Source: Buchnera aphidicola (Cinara piceae) (GTDB lineage Bacteria; Pseudomonadota; Gammaproteobacteria; Enterobacterales; Enterobacteriaceae). Taken from it: a stretch of 64,000 nt of DNA. Position numbers and translations under genes: made by a program. The stretch covers positions 310,001-374,000 of the forward strand of contig NZ_LR217739.1 in assembly GCF_900699035.1 (NCBI RefSeq), given 5' to 3'. How positions within the stretch are numbered: position 1 is the first letter of the stretch; every line of letters begins with the position of its first letter. The notes beneath the pieces were generated by a model. That model was not told the DNA's origin and ran no database searches. It was given only the letters and a program-made list of their open reading frames with translations. Shown piece after piece: positions 30,601 through 40,121 of this stretch.

Positions 30601-31221
30601 AATAAATTAAATTTTATATCACTATCTAAGATATGGGTCAATAAGTTATATCACTGGATATGTATATTTATATCTTCATCATTAAATAAACATAAATTAA
30701 AATTAAATAAATTAAAAGAACAGGAATATAAAAAAGAAATAAATTTTATTATTCCAATAAAAAAAAATATTGATATAAATAAATTCAATAGAATTATAAA
30801 AAATTTTGATAAAATATCTAAAAAATGTAAAAATATTAAATTTAAAAAAATTTCTGGTATACTCACTGGAATAATAGATATAATATTTTTATGGAAAAAA
30901 AAATACTATATCATAGATTATAAATCTAATTGGTTAGGACCTAATAATAGTTATTATACTCAAGATAACATTAAAATGGAAATAATTAAATATCGTTATG
31001 ATATTCAATATCAAATATATAGTTTAGCTATGCATCGTTTTCTAAAGAAAAAAATAAAAAAATATAGTTATAAAACACATTTTGGGGGGGTATTTTATTT
31101 ATTTCTTAGAGCATTTGATGATCAAAAAAATTCTGGTATTTATTTTATTAAACCTTCTTATTTATTAATTAATAATTTAGATAACTTATTCTCTGGAAAA
31201 TTTCATGATCTCAAAAAATAA
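27643..31221 (+). CDS. recB: Exonuclease V beta subunit RecB
   Basis: 3'-5' helicase and nuclease subunit of RecBCD, which degrades or processes double-strand ends. It is 1192 residues (E. coli 1180). Helicase motifs: Walker A EASAGTGKTSS near residue 30, IVTFTE, IIDECQDIDDTQF, IGDPKQSIYSFRG, YKSKGLEYPIVW, LLYVALTRS. The C-terminal nuclease has GIIDIIFL and the catalytic IIDYKSNWLG. ATG 27643 is used; ATG 27655 is an alternative. It lies 31 bases after recC and overlaps recD by 17 bases, so the three genes form one transcript. Confidence 0.95.
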   Translation: MRNKMKYEPFDIKKIPSQGITLIEASAGTGKTSSIIFLYIRFILNIGTKKSYSKPLSINEILIVTFTESSKNELKKRLYKKICQLYHICKKKTKKNNELSEIIKDIKNFKKTINLLKKVKKNIDSIMIYTLHGFFRYILLEQKFLCKQKIYKKILSNIKKIQVESTKDFWRKCIYSINKKIVEMIIKKWKTPQQFFLYIYTLLNQKNIEFKYHFPKNANLNEKYNDIIKVIKKTKKIWEKKEKEIKNLIKNITLNNRIYNKKNLNIWYTQISVWSKNKTVDCSFPRILQYFQYHKIQKNKKLKDYTKYIFFKYIEKIFFTYNLFFEYFIYFSLKTISQIIENKKKEKNGLEFNDLNKIMWKQIKLKKSIIKQNILKKYTITIIDECQDIDDTQFNIFYSLYNKEKNKSLILIGDPKQSIYSFRGANIFWYLTFKKKIKKHFFLKKNFRSSENIVTGVNILFSQIKKPFIFKEVNFQPSSVYSGNKNFQFTVNNTKQPAFQFIFENKKIITKKEYYSWISKECANSIYNWLFHASKNKSFIELKNKKKRTLKPNDIAILIKNKYEASIIKKELEKKGIKTIYTSQKNNIFHTIETKEIICILDSIIDLSNELKFQRLLITQIFKKNIYDINLINQKKELYFSLLKKLKKYYIIWNTLGISKMMIEIIIDFNIQISSIDLKKNNINIQNIILLAEILEKKNKKIKNKFLLITWLKKKIVQNNTENNNENNKQKYNNTVDQKCIKIITIYKSKGLEYPIVWIPFFSNFQTKDNHIFFCKKKMKNIIDLKNKKNSYKLSIQEKLSEDIRLLYVALTRSILHCSIGMAVVKRKKMNKKIYTNFHKSSLGFLIQKGKKLSFDKLKKVIQNIKKNTEIFSINKPIKKSIKKTIIYKQKNFKKNTIINIRLLKKIKNPWTRISFSKIMQYNSLQKKNNIEINIENNKIIYPIKNTISSKINIYKFPPGREYGIYLHNILKKIKFSNTKNIREIINKLNFISLSKIWVNKLYHWICIFISSSLNKHKLKLNKLKEQEYKKEINFIIPIKKNIDINKFNRIIKNFDKISKKCKNIKFKKISGILTGIIDIIFLWKKKYYIIDYKSNWLGPNNSYYTQDNIKMEIIKYRYDIQYQIYSLAMHRFLKKKIKKYSYKTHFGGVFYLFLRAFDDQKNSGIYFIKPSYLLINNLDNLFSGKFHDLKK

Positions 31222-33019
31222 AAAAAAATTTTTTAAAATAATACATGATGCAAAAAAAAAAAATATTATCTATTGTATAGATTTTTATTTTTGTTTTAAT
31301 AAAAATTCTTTACATTATTCTCTAGAAACAATATTAGTAATATTATTTCTAAGTCATTCTATACATCATGGTCATAGTTGCTTGCCAATTACAATTTTTA
31401 AAAATAAAAAATATTTTAAAAAAGAAAATAAAATTTTTTTAAATTTACTGAAATTGATTAGTAAAAATAATAAAAACTGGTTTCATAAAGTAATTAATAG
31501 CATTTCATGTAGCAATGGAACACAAAAAACTCCATTAGTTTTAGAAAGAGGATATATTTATATATACAAATATTGGTATTCTGAAAATAAAATAACTGAA
31601 TTTATTTATCATCAAAGTTTAAAAATTAATAATACTCAATTAAAAAAATATAAACAATTAATTCATAAATATTGTCCTAAACGAATTGATGATCATCAAA
31701 AAAGAACCATACAAAAAGCTTTATTAAATCATATATTTTTCATTATAGGTGGGCCAGGAACAGGGAAAACGTGTATATTGGCGTATTTAATATTAATTTT
31801 AATAAATTCTACAAAAAAAAAAATTAATATTCAATTATCAGCCCCAACAGGAAAAGCAGCGACAAAATTAACACAATCTATATTTACTATACTCAATCAA
31901 AAAAATATTAATAAACATAATAAATTATCATTTCCTAAAATAGGAGTGACTCTTCATCATTTATTTCAAATTAATAAAGAAACAAATCAATGCAATAAAC
32001 AGAATAAAGAAAAAAATAAAAAAATAGATGTTTTAATAATTGATGAATCATCTATGATTGATTTAAATATGATGGATATTATTGTAAATAACATAAATAA
32101 AAAAACAAAAATAATTTTTGTAGGTGATATTCACCAATTACCTTCTATAGAAGTGGGATCTGTATTAAAAGAATTGTGTACTTATAAAGAAAAAAAATTT
32201 CAAAATAAAAAAAATATTTATAATCAAATTATAAAAAAAAACTATATATCTGTTCTAAAAAAAAAATATAGATTTAATGAAAAATCTGGTATTAGTATAC
32301 TTGCAAAGAAAATAGAAAATAATCAATATTATAATGTATCTGAAATTTATAAACAAAAATATTCTGATGTTATATGGAAAAAATTAAAAACAAAAAAAAA
32401 CTATATTAATATGTTAAAAAATATAAAAAATTATTATACTAAATATTTAAAATATGTTAATAAAAAATATGACCCTAAAAAAATAATTAAAAAATTTAAT
32501 AAATATCGAATTTTATGTACTGTCAATAAAGGTATATTTGGAACAAAAAAAATCAATAAATATTTAGATAAATGGTTTATAAAAAAAATAAATAAAAAAA
32601 ATAATTATAAAATAAAAGAATCATTTTATCATGGGAAACCAATTTTAATTAAAAAAAACAATACATCATTACAATTAATGAATGGAGATATTGGAATATG
32701 TTTATATTCTGATAATAAAATACAAGTATATTTTATACTGCCAAATAATAAATTAAAAATAATTGATCCAAGAATATTATTTAATTACGAATCAGCATGG
32801 TCTATGACCATACATAAATCACAAGGATCAGAATTTTCATCAATTCAAATAATTCTTCCAAACTATTTTTCAAAAATATTATGTAAAGAACTATTCTATA
32901 CAGCTATTACACGAGCTAAAAAAAAAGTAACAATATATGGATGTGTGAAAGTCATAAGTAATATTATAAAAAATAAAAAAAAAAGATTTTCCGGTTTAAA
33001 TAAAAACCTTATTTATTAA
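31205..33019 (+). CDS. recD: Exonuclease V alpha subunit RecD
   Basis: 5'-3' helicase subunit of RecBCD. It is 604 residues (E. coli 608). Visible: Walker A GGPGTGKTCI near residue 180, SAPTGKAATKL, Walker B VLIIDESSMID, GDIHQLPSIEVGSVL, AWSMTIHKSQGSEF and YTAITRAKKKVTIYG. It starts inside the last codons of recB, an arrangement that suggests translational coupling. It ends in TAA, 19 bases before the 3' end of the tRNA on the other strand. Confidence 0.95.
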   Translation: MISKNKKKFFKIIHDAKKKNIIYCIDFYFCFNKNSLHYSLETILVILFLSHSIHHGHSCLPITIFKNKKYFKKENKIFLNLLKLISKNNKNWFHKVINSISCSNGTQKTPLVLERGYIYIYKYWYSENKITEFIYHQSLKINNTQLKKYKQLIHKYCPKRIDDHQKRTIQKALLNHIFFIIGGPGTGKTCILAYLILILINSTKKKINIQLSAPTGKAATKLTQSIFTILNQKNINKHNKLSFPKIGVTLHHLFQINKETNQCNKQNKEKNKKIDVLIIDESSMIDLNMMDIIVNNINKKTKIIFVGDIHQLPSIEVGSVLKELCTYKEKKFQNKKNIYNQIIKKNYISVLKKKYRFNEKSGISILAKKIENNQYYNVSEIYKQKYSDVIWKKLKTKKNYINMLKNIKNYYTKYLKYVNKKYDPKKIIKKFNKYRILCTVNKGIFGTKKINKYLDKWFIKKINKKNNYKIKESFYHGKPILIKKNNTSLQLMNGDIGICLYSDNKIQVYFILPNNKLKIIDPRILFNYESAWSMTIHKSQGSEFSSIQIILPNYFSKILCKELFYTAITRAKKKVTIYGCVKVISNIIKNKKKRFSGLNKNLIY

Positions 33020-33038
33020 ATAAATATTATTAAAATTA

Positions 33039-33115
<77 letters not shown>

Positions 33116-33332
33116 ATCAATTTTAAATATTATAACATAATTATAGTTATAAACAACCTTTTTTTTATAAAAAAATATTAATATATCTTTTATATATTAA
33201 CAATTTATAAATATTTTCAAAATATATATATTTTATAATATAATAAAAAACATAATTATAGTATAGTTTATAAATAAAATTTACATTAATCAAAATTATT
33301 AATATGTATATTAAAGAACAGGTAATAAAATT

Positions 33333-33743
33333 ATGAATCCCCTGAAAAGAAGAAAATCACGAGAATTAGCAATACAAGTAATATATTCATGGCAAATATC
33401 AAAAAAAATTATCCTATCAGAAATTAAAAATTATGTAATACAACAAAATAAAGGGTTTTCACTAGATTCAATCTATTTTGATGATATTGTGAATGGAGTA
33501 ATTCAAAATGTTAATTATTTAGATAATATAATTAATCCAATTTTATCAAAAAAAATTCAAAAAATAGATCAAATTGAGAAAGCTATATTAAGATTATCTT
33601 CTTATGAAATTACAAAACGTTTAGATGTTCCATATAAAGTAGTTATAAATGAAGGAATAGAATTAGCTAAAAAATTTGGATCAAAAACTAGTCATAAATT
33701 TATTAATGGTGTACTAGATAAGTTAATTTCAAAGAAAAATTAA
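33333..33743 (+). CDS. nusB: Transcription antitermination factor NusB
   Basis: Binds boxA RNA with NusE (S10) for rRNA antitermination and ribosome assembly. It is 136 residues (E. coli 139). RRKSRELAIQVIYSWQIS at the N-terminus, IDQIEKAILRLSSYEI and the C-terminal VINEGIELAKKFGSKTSHKFINGVLDKL match the all-helical family. ATG 33333 is preceded by AAAGAACAGG. The riboflavin genes that flank nusB in E. coli are not next to it here. Confidence 0.95.
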   Translation: MNPLKRRKSRELAIQVIYSWQISKKIILSEIKNYVIQQNKGFSLDSIYFDDIVNGVIQNVNYLDNIINPILSKKIQKIDQIEKAILRLSSYEITKRLDVPYKVVINEGIELAKKFGSKTSHKFINGVLDKLISKKN

Positions 33744-33871
33744 ATTTAATTAAATAAAACATTTTATATACAAAATTTAATATGGAAAATTATATATTTT
33801 ATATAAAAAATAAAATATATATAATTTTATATTAAATCTTAATCACTATTACAATTTACTATATTAAAAAA

Positions 33872-34138
33872 ATGAAAAATTGGAATATACAATTTGCAAT
33901 ATCTACTGCAAAAAAATTAAATATAAATATGCATCAAAAACACTGGAAAGTTATTTTTTGTATGAGAAGTTTTTATAAAAAATATAATTTAACACCTACA
34001 ATAAGAATGTTATTAACATATATGAAAAAAAAAAAAATATTTTTGACTAGTCAAGATTTATTTATCCTTTTTCCAAAGGGATTTATGAAAAATGCTAGTC
34101 AAATATCAGGACTGCCAAAAAATCAAAATTGTTTTTAA
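33872..34138 (+). CDS. tusE: Sulfurtransferase TusE, N-terminally short
   Basis: DsrC-family sulfur acceptor between TusBCD and MnmA in tRNA 2-thiouridine synthesis. It is 88 residues against 109 in E. coli. From NWNIQFAIS on it aligns end to end: LNINMHQKHWKVIFCMRSFY, LTPTIRMLL, RLFPKG-like ILFPKGFMKNASQISGLPK, and the essential penultimate cysteine (NCF). The first 20 or so residues of the family are missing. The upstream frame stays open for 11 codons without a start. It ends convergently, overlapping cyoE by 4 bases. Function seems likely because the catalytic end is intact. Confidence 0.9.
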   Translation: MKNWNIQFAISTAKKLNINMHQKHWKVIFCMRSFYKKYNLTPTIRMLLTYMKKKKIFLTSQDLFILFPKGFMKNASQISGLPKNQNCF

Positions 34139-35073
34139 AAAAAAATACTCATTGTAAAATTATTTATAGATAGTAAAAAACTAACTAAAAAAACAACAAA
34201 AATTGAAAAAAAAAACATAATACGTGACCATTTTTTACAAGACAATAAAAAATTGTTTCCAACAATAGAAAAAATAAACCATATAAAAACAAAAATATTC
34301 ACATAAAAACAATAAAAAAAATTCACATAACTAAAATAATATAATAAAAAATTTAAAAAAAATATACTCATAATACAAAAAGAAATACAATTTTTAGTAT
34401 ATATAAAACCATATAATATTGAAATTGTTGGAATATCTGCAGATTTATAGTCTTTATATCGAAATATTGTTATAGAACAAAAATGTGCTATTTGCCAAAA
34501 AAGAAAAATAAAAAATAAAATTAAACAAAATCCATTTAATTGATTATTAACAGATAAATAACCAATTATAGGCGGTAAAGATCCAGCAACACTACCTATT
34601 AAAATTGAATATAAAGATACTCTTTTAAAAAAAAATGAATAAAGAATAACATAAAAAAAAATACCTATAAAAGAAATAATAGCACATATTAAATTTATAT
34701 ATATAAAAAAAATGTATATACCAAAAAAACACAAAAAACAAGCTATTAAAAATATTATAACTAGTAATTTCTTACTAGTATTAATACATAATATCCGGTT
34801 TTTTGTGCGATTCATTTTTTTATCTAAATCTCTATCAATAATATTATTGAATATACAAGATGAAGAAATTATACTTACCATTCCAACTATTGTTTTTAAA
34901 AAAAAAATATTTAATAAATTTCCATGAGAGGCTAAAAAAAAACCACCTGATAAACTAATTAAATTACCAAAAATAATACCAGGTTTAATTAATCCTAATT
35001 TATCTGTTATTTTAAAATTTTTTAAAAAAGAAAAAAAATCTAGTTTTAATGATTTAAATGATCGAAAATCCAT
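34135..35073 (-). CDS. cyoE: Protoheme IX farnesyltransferase (heme O synthase)
   Basis: UbiA-family membrane enzyme making heme O for cytochrome bo3. It is 312 residues (E. coli 296). The prenyl-diphosphate motif NNIIDRDLDKKMNRTKNR is present near residue 80, preceded by KPGIIFGNLISLSGG. About nine hydrophobic segments follow, and SVAGSLPPIIGYLS marks the second loop. The N-terminus is about 18 residues longer than in E. coli and overlaps cyoD by 28 bases. Last gene of the cyo operon. Confidence 0.94.
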   Translation of the reverse strand: MDFRSFKSLKLDFFSFLKNFKITDKLGLIKPGIIFGNLISLSGGFFLASHGNLLNIFFLKTIVGMVSIISSSCIFNNIIDRDLDKKMNRTKNRILCINTSKKLLVIIFLIACFLCFFGIYIFFIYINLICAIISFIGIFFYVILYSFFFKRVSLYSILIGSVAGSLPPIIGYLSVNNQLNGFCLILFFIFLFWQIAHFCSITIFRYKDYKSADIPTISILYGFIYTKNCISFCIMSIFFLNFLLYYFSYVNFFYCFYVNIFVFIWFIFSIVGNNFLLSCKKWSRIMFFFSIFVVFLVSFLLSINNFTMSIFF

Positions 35074-35384
35074 AAAGATCCTATACTAATTATACTAATA
35101 ATAATACCAGTAAAAATTAGTGATAATATAATAAAAAAATTTTTTTGAGAAAAACTAATATCTATAAAATATTTAAAATAAAAAAAAATCTGTAAAATTG
35201 TTAAAAACAAAAAAAAATATTTATAATCATTTAAAAGTAATAAACGATCATTTAGAACAAAAAAACAAAAAATAATAAAAAATAAAGAAATAAAAAAACC
35301 AATAAAAAATTTTTTCTTTATAAAAAATGCAAAAATATTTATTAATGTATTTTTTTTTCTTAATAACATTATCAAAAACTCCAA
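35046..35384 (-). CDS. cyoD: Cytochrome bo3 ubiquinol oxidase subunit IV
   Basis: Small membrane subunit that helps assemble the CuB site of the oxidase. It is 112 residues (E. coli 109) with three hydrophobic segments at roughly 25-45, 55-75 and 83-105. Sequence identity is low, so the call rests on the three-helix layout, the length and the exact position between cyoC and cyoE. The C-terminal SLWIFDHLNH resembles the E. coli ending. Confidence 0.9.
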   Translation of the reverse strand: MEFLIMLLRKKNTLINIFAFFIKKKFFIGFFISLFFIIFCFFVLNDRLLLLNDYKYFFLFLTILQIFFYFKYFIDISFSQKNFFIILSLIFTGIIISIISIGSLWIFDHLNH

Positions 35385-35406
35385 ATATATAATAATATAT
35401 TTTTAA

Positions 35407-35991
35407 TTATCTAAAATAAACACACATAATTAATACTGTCCAGATAACATCTAAAAAATGCCAAAATAAACAAAAACAAACTAAAGAAACATGAATGGAA
35501 TCAGTTAAATTAAAAATAAAAATTTGACCAATCAAAATTAATAGCCATAATAAACCACAAAAAATATGTAATCCATGCATTCCTAATAATGCAAAAAAAG
35601 AAGAAAGATATCCATTCGAAAAAGGATAAAATCCTTTATAAAAAATATTTAACAATTCGACACACTCTAAACCTAAAAAACAACTTCCTAAAATAAAAGT
35701 AAAAAATAAAAAAATTAAAATACATACTTTAGAAGAATATTTAGAAAAATATTTAATTAAACTACATGACAACGAACTAAATAATAAAATTAATGTTTCA
35801 ATCAAAACAATAGATGGGGAAAATAAATGATTTTCTTTTAAAAAATTACTATACCCATGTCTAGACATAATTATATGTACAATAAATAATACTGCAAAAA
35901 TAATACAATCACTCATTAAATAAATCCAAGTACCAAAAATATTTTTATTTTCTAATGAAGAATATGAAATACACTTTTTTTTCTCATTCAT
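35407..35991 (-). CDS. cyoC: Cytochrome bo3 ubiquinol oxidase subunit III
   Basis: Five-helix membrane subunit of the terminal oxidase. It is 194 residues (E. coli 204). GTWIYLMSDCIIFAVLFIVH is the first helix of the family, with FALLGMHGLHIFCGLLW and LFWHFLDVIWTVLIMCVYF conserved further on. It lies 15 bases after cyoB and 22 bases before cyoD in one transcript. Confidence 0.95.
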   Translation of the reverse strand: MNEKKKCISYSSLENKNIFGTWIYLMSDCIIFAVLFIVHIIMSRHGYSNFLKENHLFSPSIVLIETLILLFSSLSCSLIKYFSKYSSKVCILIFLFFTFILGSCFLGLECVELLNIFYKGFYPFSNGYLSSFFALLGMHGLHIFCGLLWLLILIGQIFIFNLTDSIHVSLVCFCLFWHFLDVIWTVLIMCVYFR

Positions 35992-36006
35992 AACTAACCC
36001 TTACTT

Positions 36007-38019
36007 TTAAATATGTGATTTAAAATTATTTATAATTTTTTTATGCATAGACATATGTTTATTTTCTACTTTTTTTATAATTTTTCGAGAAATAAAATAT
36101 CCTTTATCAATTATAAATGATATAAGTAAAATACTATACAATATTCCAATTATTGAAAAAAAAACTAACCACCAAATATGCCATATCATAGAAAAACCAA
36201 AAATTGTAGCAAAAAAACTAATTAATACACCATAATAGGAATTATTAGGCATATGAATATATTTAGGAATATCTTTTTGTATATTATATTTTTTATTTAC
36301 TTTTTTATACCAAAAATCATCTATTTTTTTTACAATCGGTATACTTGAAAAATTATATATAGGAGGTGGTGATGAAACAGACCATTCTAATGTTCTCCCG
36401 TTCCAAGGATCTCCATTATTATCTTTGTACTCATGAGTATGACGATTTTTAATAGAAATAAATAATTGAATCAATTGAGAAATAATACCTAAAAAAATGA
36501 AAAAAATACCAATAGTAGCTATTGTTAATAAATAATGATATTCATAATTAATATTTTGACTCAATCTACGAGTCATTCCCATAAAACCTAATATATATAA
36601 AGGAATAAAAGCTATAAAAAAACCGATTATCCAAAATATAAATGCACATTTTCCCCAATATTCATTTAATTTAAAACCAAACATCTTTGGAAACCAATAA
36701 GTAATTCCAGCAAAACACCCAAAAACTACCCCCCCAATAATAACATTATGAAAATGAGCAACTAAAAATAAACTATTATGTAATATAAAATCTACTGGAG
36801 GTATAGATAATAATACTCCCGCCATTCCACCTATAGTAAAACTTATTAAAAAACCGATAGTCCATAACATTGAAGAGTGAAAAATAATACGACCGCGAAA
36901 CATAGTAAATAACCAATTAAATATTTTTACACCAGTAGGAATCGCAATAACCATTGTAGTAATGCTAAAAAAAGAATTTACATCAGGTCCAGCACCCATA
37001 GTAAAGAAATGATGTAACCATACAAGAAAAGATAATATTGTAATAACGATAGTTGCCCATATTAAAGAAATATAACCAAATAATGATTTTCTTGAAAAAG
37101 TAGAAACTATTTCAGAAAAAACACCAAATATTGGTAATATTAATATATAAACTTCTGGATGCCCCCATATCCAAATTAAGTTAACATACATCATCATATT
37201 TCCACCTAAATCATTAGTGAAAAAATGAAATCCAAAATATCTATCAAGAGATAAAAGTAACAAAGTAACAAATAAAACAGGAAAAGATATTAATATAAGA
37301 ATATTAGTACATAATGTTGTCCATGTAAAAACAGGCAATTTAAACATTGACATACCTGGTGCACGTAAATTAATAATAGTTACTATAAAATTAATAGAAG
37401 TTAAAATAGTACCTAATCCTGAAATTTGTAAAATCCAAATCCAATAATCTACACCAACTCCAGGGCTATATTCAATCCCAGATAATGGCGGATATCCTAA
37501 CCAACCTGTTTTAGCGAATTCACCTACTCCTAAAGATAACATCATTAAAATAACTGAACTTACTGTTAACCAAAAACTTAAATTGTTTAACATAGGAAAA
37601 GCTAAATCTCTAGAACCTATTTGTAAAGGAATAACAAAATTCATTAATCCAACAACTAAAGGCATAGCAACTAGAAAAATCATAATAACACCATGAGCAG
37701 TAAATATCTGATCATAATGATTAGCTGGTAAAATATTTATATGATTTGGTAAAGAAGAAAAAAATTGTTGGAGTCGCATCATTATTGCGTCTGAAAAACC
37801 TCGAAAAAACATCAAAAAAGCTAATATAAAATACATAATAGCAATTTTTTTATGATCAACTGATGTAAACCACTCATTCCATAAATATAACCATTTTTTA
37901 AAATATGTAATATATGCAAAAACTAGAAAAGAAAATAAAAAAATTAAAATATATGTTACTAAAATAATTGGTTCATTGTATGGGATTGAATTAAAAGTCA
38001 ATTTTCCAAACACTATCAT
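36007..38019 (-). CDS. cyoB: Cytochrome bo3 ubiquinol oxidase subunit I
   Basis: Catalytic subunit: reduces oxygen at the heme o3-CuB centre and pumps protons. It is 670 residues (E. coli 663). Heme and copper ligands are visible: [10 protein letters not shown] (low-spin heme His), [10 protein letters not shown] (CuB His and the cross-linked Tyr), WLHHFFTMG (two CuB His) and [12 protein letters not shown] (heme o3 and heme b His). About 15 membrane helices. It keeps unusually high identity for this window, as expected for the main respiratory enzyme. Confidence 0.97.
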   Translation of the reverse strand: MIVFGKLTFNSIPYNEPIILVTYILIFLFSFLVFAYITYFKKWLYLWNEWFTSVDHKKIAIMYFILAFLMFFRGFSDAIMMRLQQFFSSLPNHINILPANHYDQIFTAHGVIMIFLVAMPLVVGLMNFVIPLQIGSRDLAFPMLNNLSFWLTVSSVILMMLSLGVGEFAKTGWLGYPPLSGIEYSPGVGVDYWIWILQISGLGTILTSINFIVTIINLRAPGMSMFKLPVFTWTTLCTNILILISFPVLFVTLLLLSLDRYFGFHFFTNDLGGNMMMYVNLIWIWGHPEVYILILPIFGVFSEIVSTFSRKSLFGYISLIWATIVITILSFLVWLHHFFTMGAGPDVNSFFSITTMVIAIPTGVKIFNWLFTMFRGRIIFHSSMLWTIGFLISFTIGGMAGVLLSIPPVDFILHNSLFLVAHFHNVIIGGVVFGCFAGITYWFPKMFGFKLNEYWGKCAFIFWIIGFFIAFIPLYILGFMGMTRRLSQNINYEYHYLLTIATIGIFFIFLGIISQLIQLFISIKNRHTHEYKDNNGDPWNGRTLEWSVSSPPPIYNFSSIPIVKKIDDFWYKKVNKKYNIQKDIPKYIHMPNNSYYGVLISFFATIFGFSMIWHIWWLVFFSIIGILYSILLISFIIDKGYFISRKIIKKVENKHMSMHKKIINNFKSHI

Positions 38020-38083
38020 TTATCCTTAAAATATTGAATATATATAAAAGATTACTGATTTTTTATTGATATAAATATAACCG

Positions 38084-38962
38084 TTAAACATTATGTAAAA
38101 CATTAAACATATCAATTATTTTATAAAATAATAAAGGATCAACATATGAAAAATATTGTATATGATGCTGTTTACTATTACGTGATAAATTCAAAAATTG
38201 TTCTTTAGAAAATAAAACATTTTTTTTTGATTTTATTTTTTTTATCCATTTATGAAAATTATGCATATCATTTTGTACATATACTTTAAATTTCATATTA
38301 GAAAAACCATAACCACTATAATTCGATGAAATACCTTGATAAATACCACTATTTATTGCAATTAAATTTAAATTAGTTTTCATTCCAGCCATAGTATAAA
38401 TTTGACTACCTAAATTAGGAATAAAAAAAGAATTCATAACAGATTGAGAAGTAATATTAAAATGTATAGTAACATTTTTAGGAAAAGATATTTCATTAAT
38501 AGTAGCAATTTTATAATCAGGGTAAATAAATAACCAACGCCAATTTAAAGATACTACTTCAATAGTAATTGGTTTATTAGAATTAAATTTTAATGATTTA
38601 CTAGGATCTAATTTATGTGTAGTTATCCATGACAAATTTGCTAAAAAAAATATTATTATAACTGGTATTAACCAGCATATGATTTCTAAAAAATATGAAT
38701 GTTTCCAATTAGGTTTATAGGTTGCAAAAACATTAGACTGATGATAGTAACAAACTATAAATATAATTAAAAAAATTACAGGAAGAACAATAATTAACAT
38801 AAATTTAAAAGCTATTAATACTAATTTAAGTTCTTCTCTTAATATATATCCATGAGAATGTATACATATTTTATTACTTAAATAAAATATGAATAATATT
38901 ATCATGAAAATAAAAGAAAAAAATAAAAATTTAAATATATTATATTTATTAAATATTTTCAT
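38084..38962 (-). CDS. cyoA: Cytochrome bo3 ubiquinol oxidase subunit II
   Basis: Periplasm-facing subunit of the oxidase. It is 292 residues (E. coli 315; the His/Met-rich tail is lost). Two N-terminal membrane helices (about 10-30 and 48-70) are followed by the cupredoxin-like domain: YKPNWKHS, KPITIEVVSLNWRWLFIYP, SVMNSFFIPNLGSQIYTMAGM, YSGYGFSNMKFKVY. The lipobox of E. coli CyoA (LLAGC-type) is not evident around the first helix; a cysteine follows NKI but without the usual small residues. First gene of the operon, with a very long upstream gap. Confidence 0.95.
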   Translation of the reverse strand: MKIFNKYNIFKFLFFSFIFMIILFIFYLSNKICIHSHGYILREELKLVLIAFKFMLIIVLPVIFLIIFIVCYYHQSNVFATYKPNWKHSYFLEIICWLIPVIIIFFLANLSWITTHKLDPSKSLKFNSNKPITIEVVSLNWRWLFIYPDYKIATINEISFPKNVTIHFNITSQSVMNSFFIPNLGSQIYTMAGMKTNLNLIAINSGIYQGISSNYSGYGFSNMKFKVYVQNDMHNFHKWIKKIKSKKNVLFSKEQFLNLSRNSKQHHIQYFSYVDPLLFYKIIDMFNVLHNV

Positions 38963-39078
38963 TATTTTTAAACCTATATAAAAAAATATATTTATTTTGT
39001 ATTTTTTATTTTAAAAAATATAATAAAAAATACATTAAAAATAAGAATAAAAATTCTATGATATTTATAAAAATCATA

Positions 39079-39097
39079 TTGCTGTTAAAAACAGCAA
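39079..39097. other. 8-bp hairpin in the cyoA upstream region
   Basis: TTGCTGTT (39079-39086) and AACAGCAA (39090-39097) pair perfectly around AAA. It lies 117 bases upstream of cyoA on the minus strand, in otherwise featureless A+T DNA. Flanking A/T runs on both sides would allow weak termination in either direction; it could also be a protein-binding palindrome. Confidence 0.4.
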
Positions 39098-39161
39098 AAA
39101 TATATAAAATATATTTTTATTCAATATAACTATTATAGTTAATATATTTAATAATTCTAAA

Positions 39162-39191
39162 TTGACAGAAACAATAATTATATTGTATATT
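39162..39191 (+). promoter_or_regulatory. Sigma70-like promoter facing clpP
   Basis: Consensus -35 TTGACA (39162-39167), an 18-base spacer, and -10 TATATT (39186-39191). A consensus -35 is rare in this A+T-rich window. It points right, but the next gene, clpP, begins 930 bases away; in relatives the next genes would be bolA or tig. Either clpP has a very long leader or this is an orphan promoter. Confidence 0.45.
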
Positions 39192-40121
39192 AAAAATAAA
39201 ATTATTTTTATTTATACTAATTTTTTTTAAAGAAAAATTCATAATATTTATTAAATTTTATTTTCAATAATATAAAGATATAGACGTTTATATAAAAAAA
39301 TAAATATTTTAAATATTAATAAATTTTTAAAATAAAAAAAATAATTTTAATTACAAAATCGAAATATAAACATCATTAAAAATAAAATAAATTTCATATT
39401 TAATGTTTTATATCTAAGAACAATAATAATAATAATTTATATTAAACTATAAGGATTAAATAATTATTAGTATTAATATACTACTAAATGTATCAATTTA
39501 ATAATCTATCTTCATTAAAATAATACAAATATAATTTATAAAATATCCTTTAAATATGCTTCTAAAAATTATTTAATGTTATATGTATAATACATTTTAT
39601 TATAATAAAATAAAAAAAATATTTTTTAAATATAAAATATACATAAAAAATATCTATTTTATTAAAAATTGTCATATCTACATATATATCTCATAACTAT
39701 TAAATACTCTTTAAAAATAAATATATATTCACATATAAAAAAAGTATAATTATTTTTCATAAAAAATAACAATATAAAAAATTAATATTTATTAAAAAAA
39801 TAACAGAGCTAATTATAATAATTACTATTTTCTATCTTTATAGAATATTGATTACTATATACTATTATTTTGAGTAATTTTATATTTATAAAAATTTATT
39901 TTTTTTAAACATAAATTATTATTAAATTTAAATTTAAATATTTTTATATATAAACTACAAAAAATATAACATACAATACCATATCCATAATAGATTATTA
40001 TATTAATCTATATATATTATAGACATAATTATCATTTTATAATTTAAATAATTAAAAAAAATAAAATCAATAATATCAATATAAATAAAAAATAATTATT
40101 TTTTAAAAAAAGGATAATAAA

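Larger units (their letters stand above)
38963..40121. other. 1.16-kb gene-free region between cyoA and clpP
   Basis: Largest gene-free stretch in the window, dense in stops in all frames. In E. coli, ampG, yajG, bolA and tig lie between cyoA and clpP, and Buchnera relatives keep bolA and/or tig. No residual trigger-factor or BolA motif is recognisable. What stands out is a hairpin at 39079-39097, a good sigma70-like promoter at 39162-39191 pointing to clpP, and the AAAAGGA ribosome-binding site of clpP at the right end. Probably an eroded bolA-tig locus plus divergent promoters. Confidence 0.6.
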
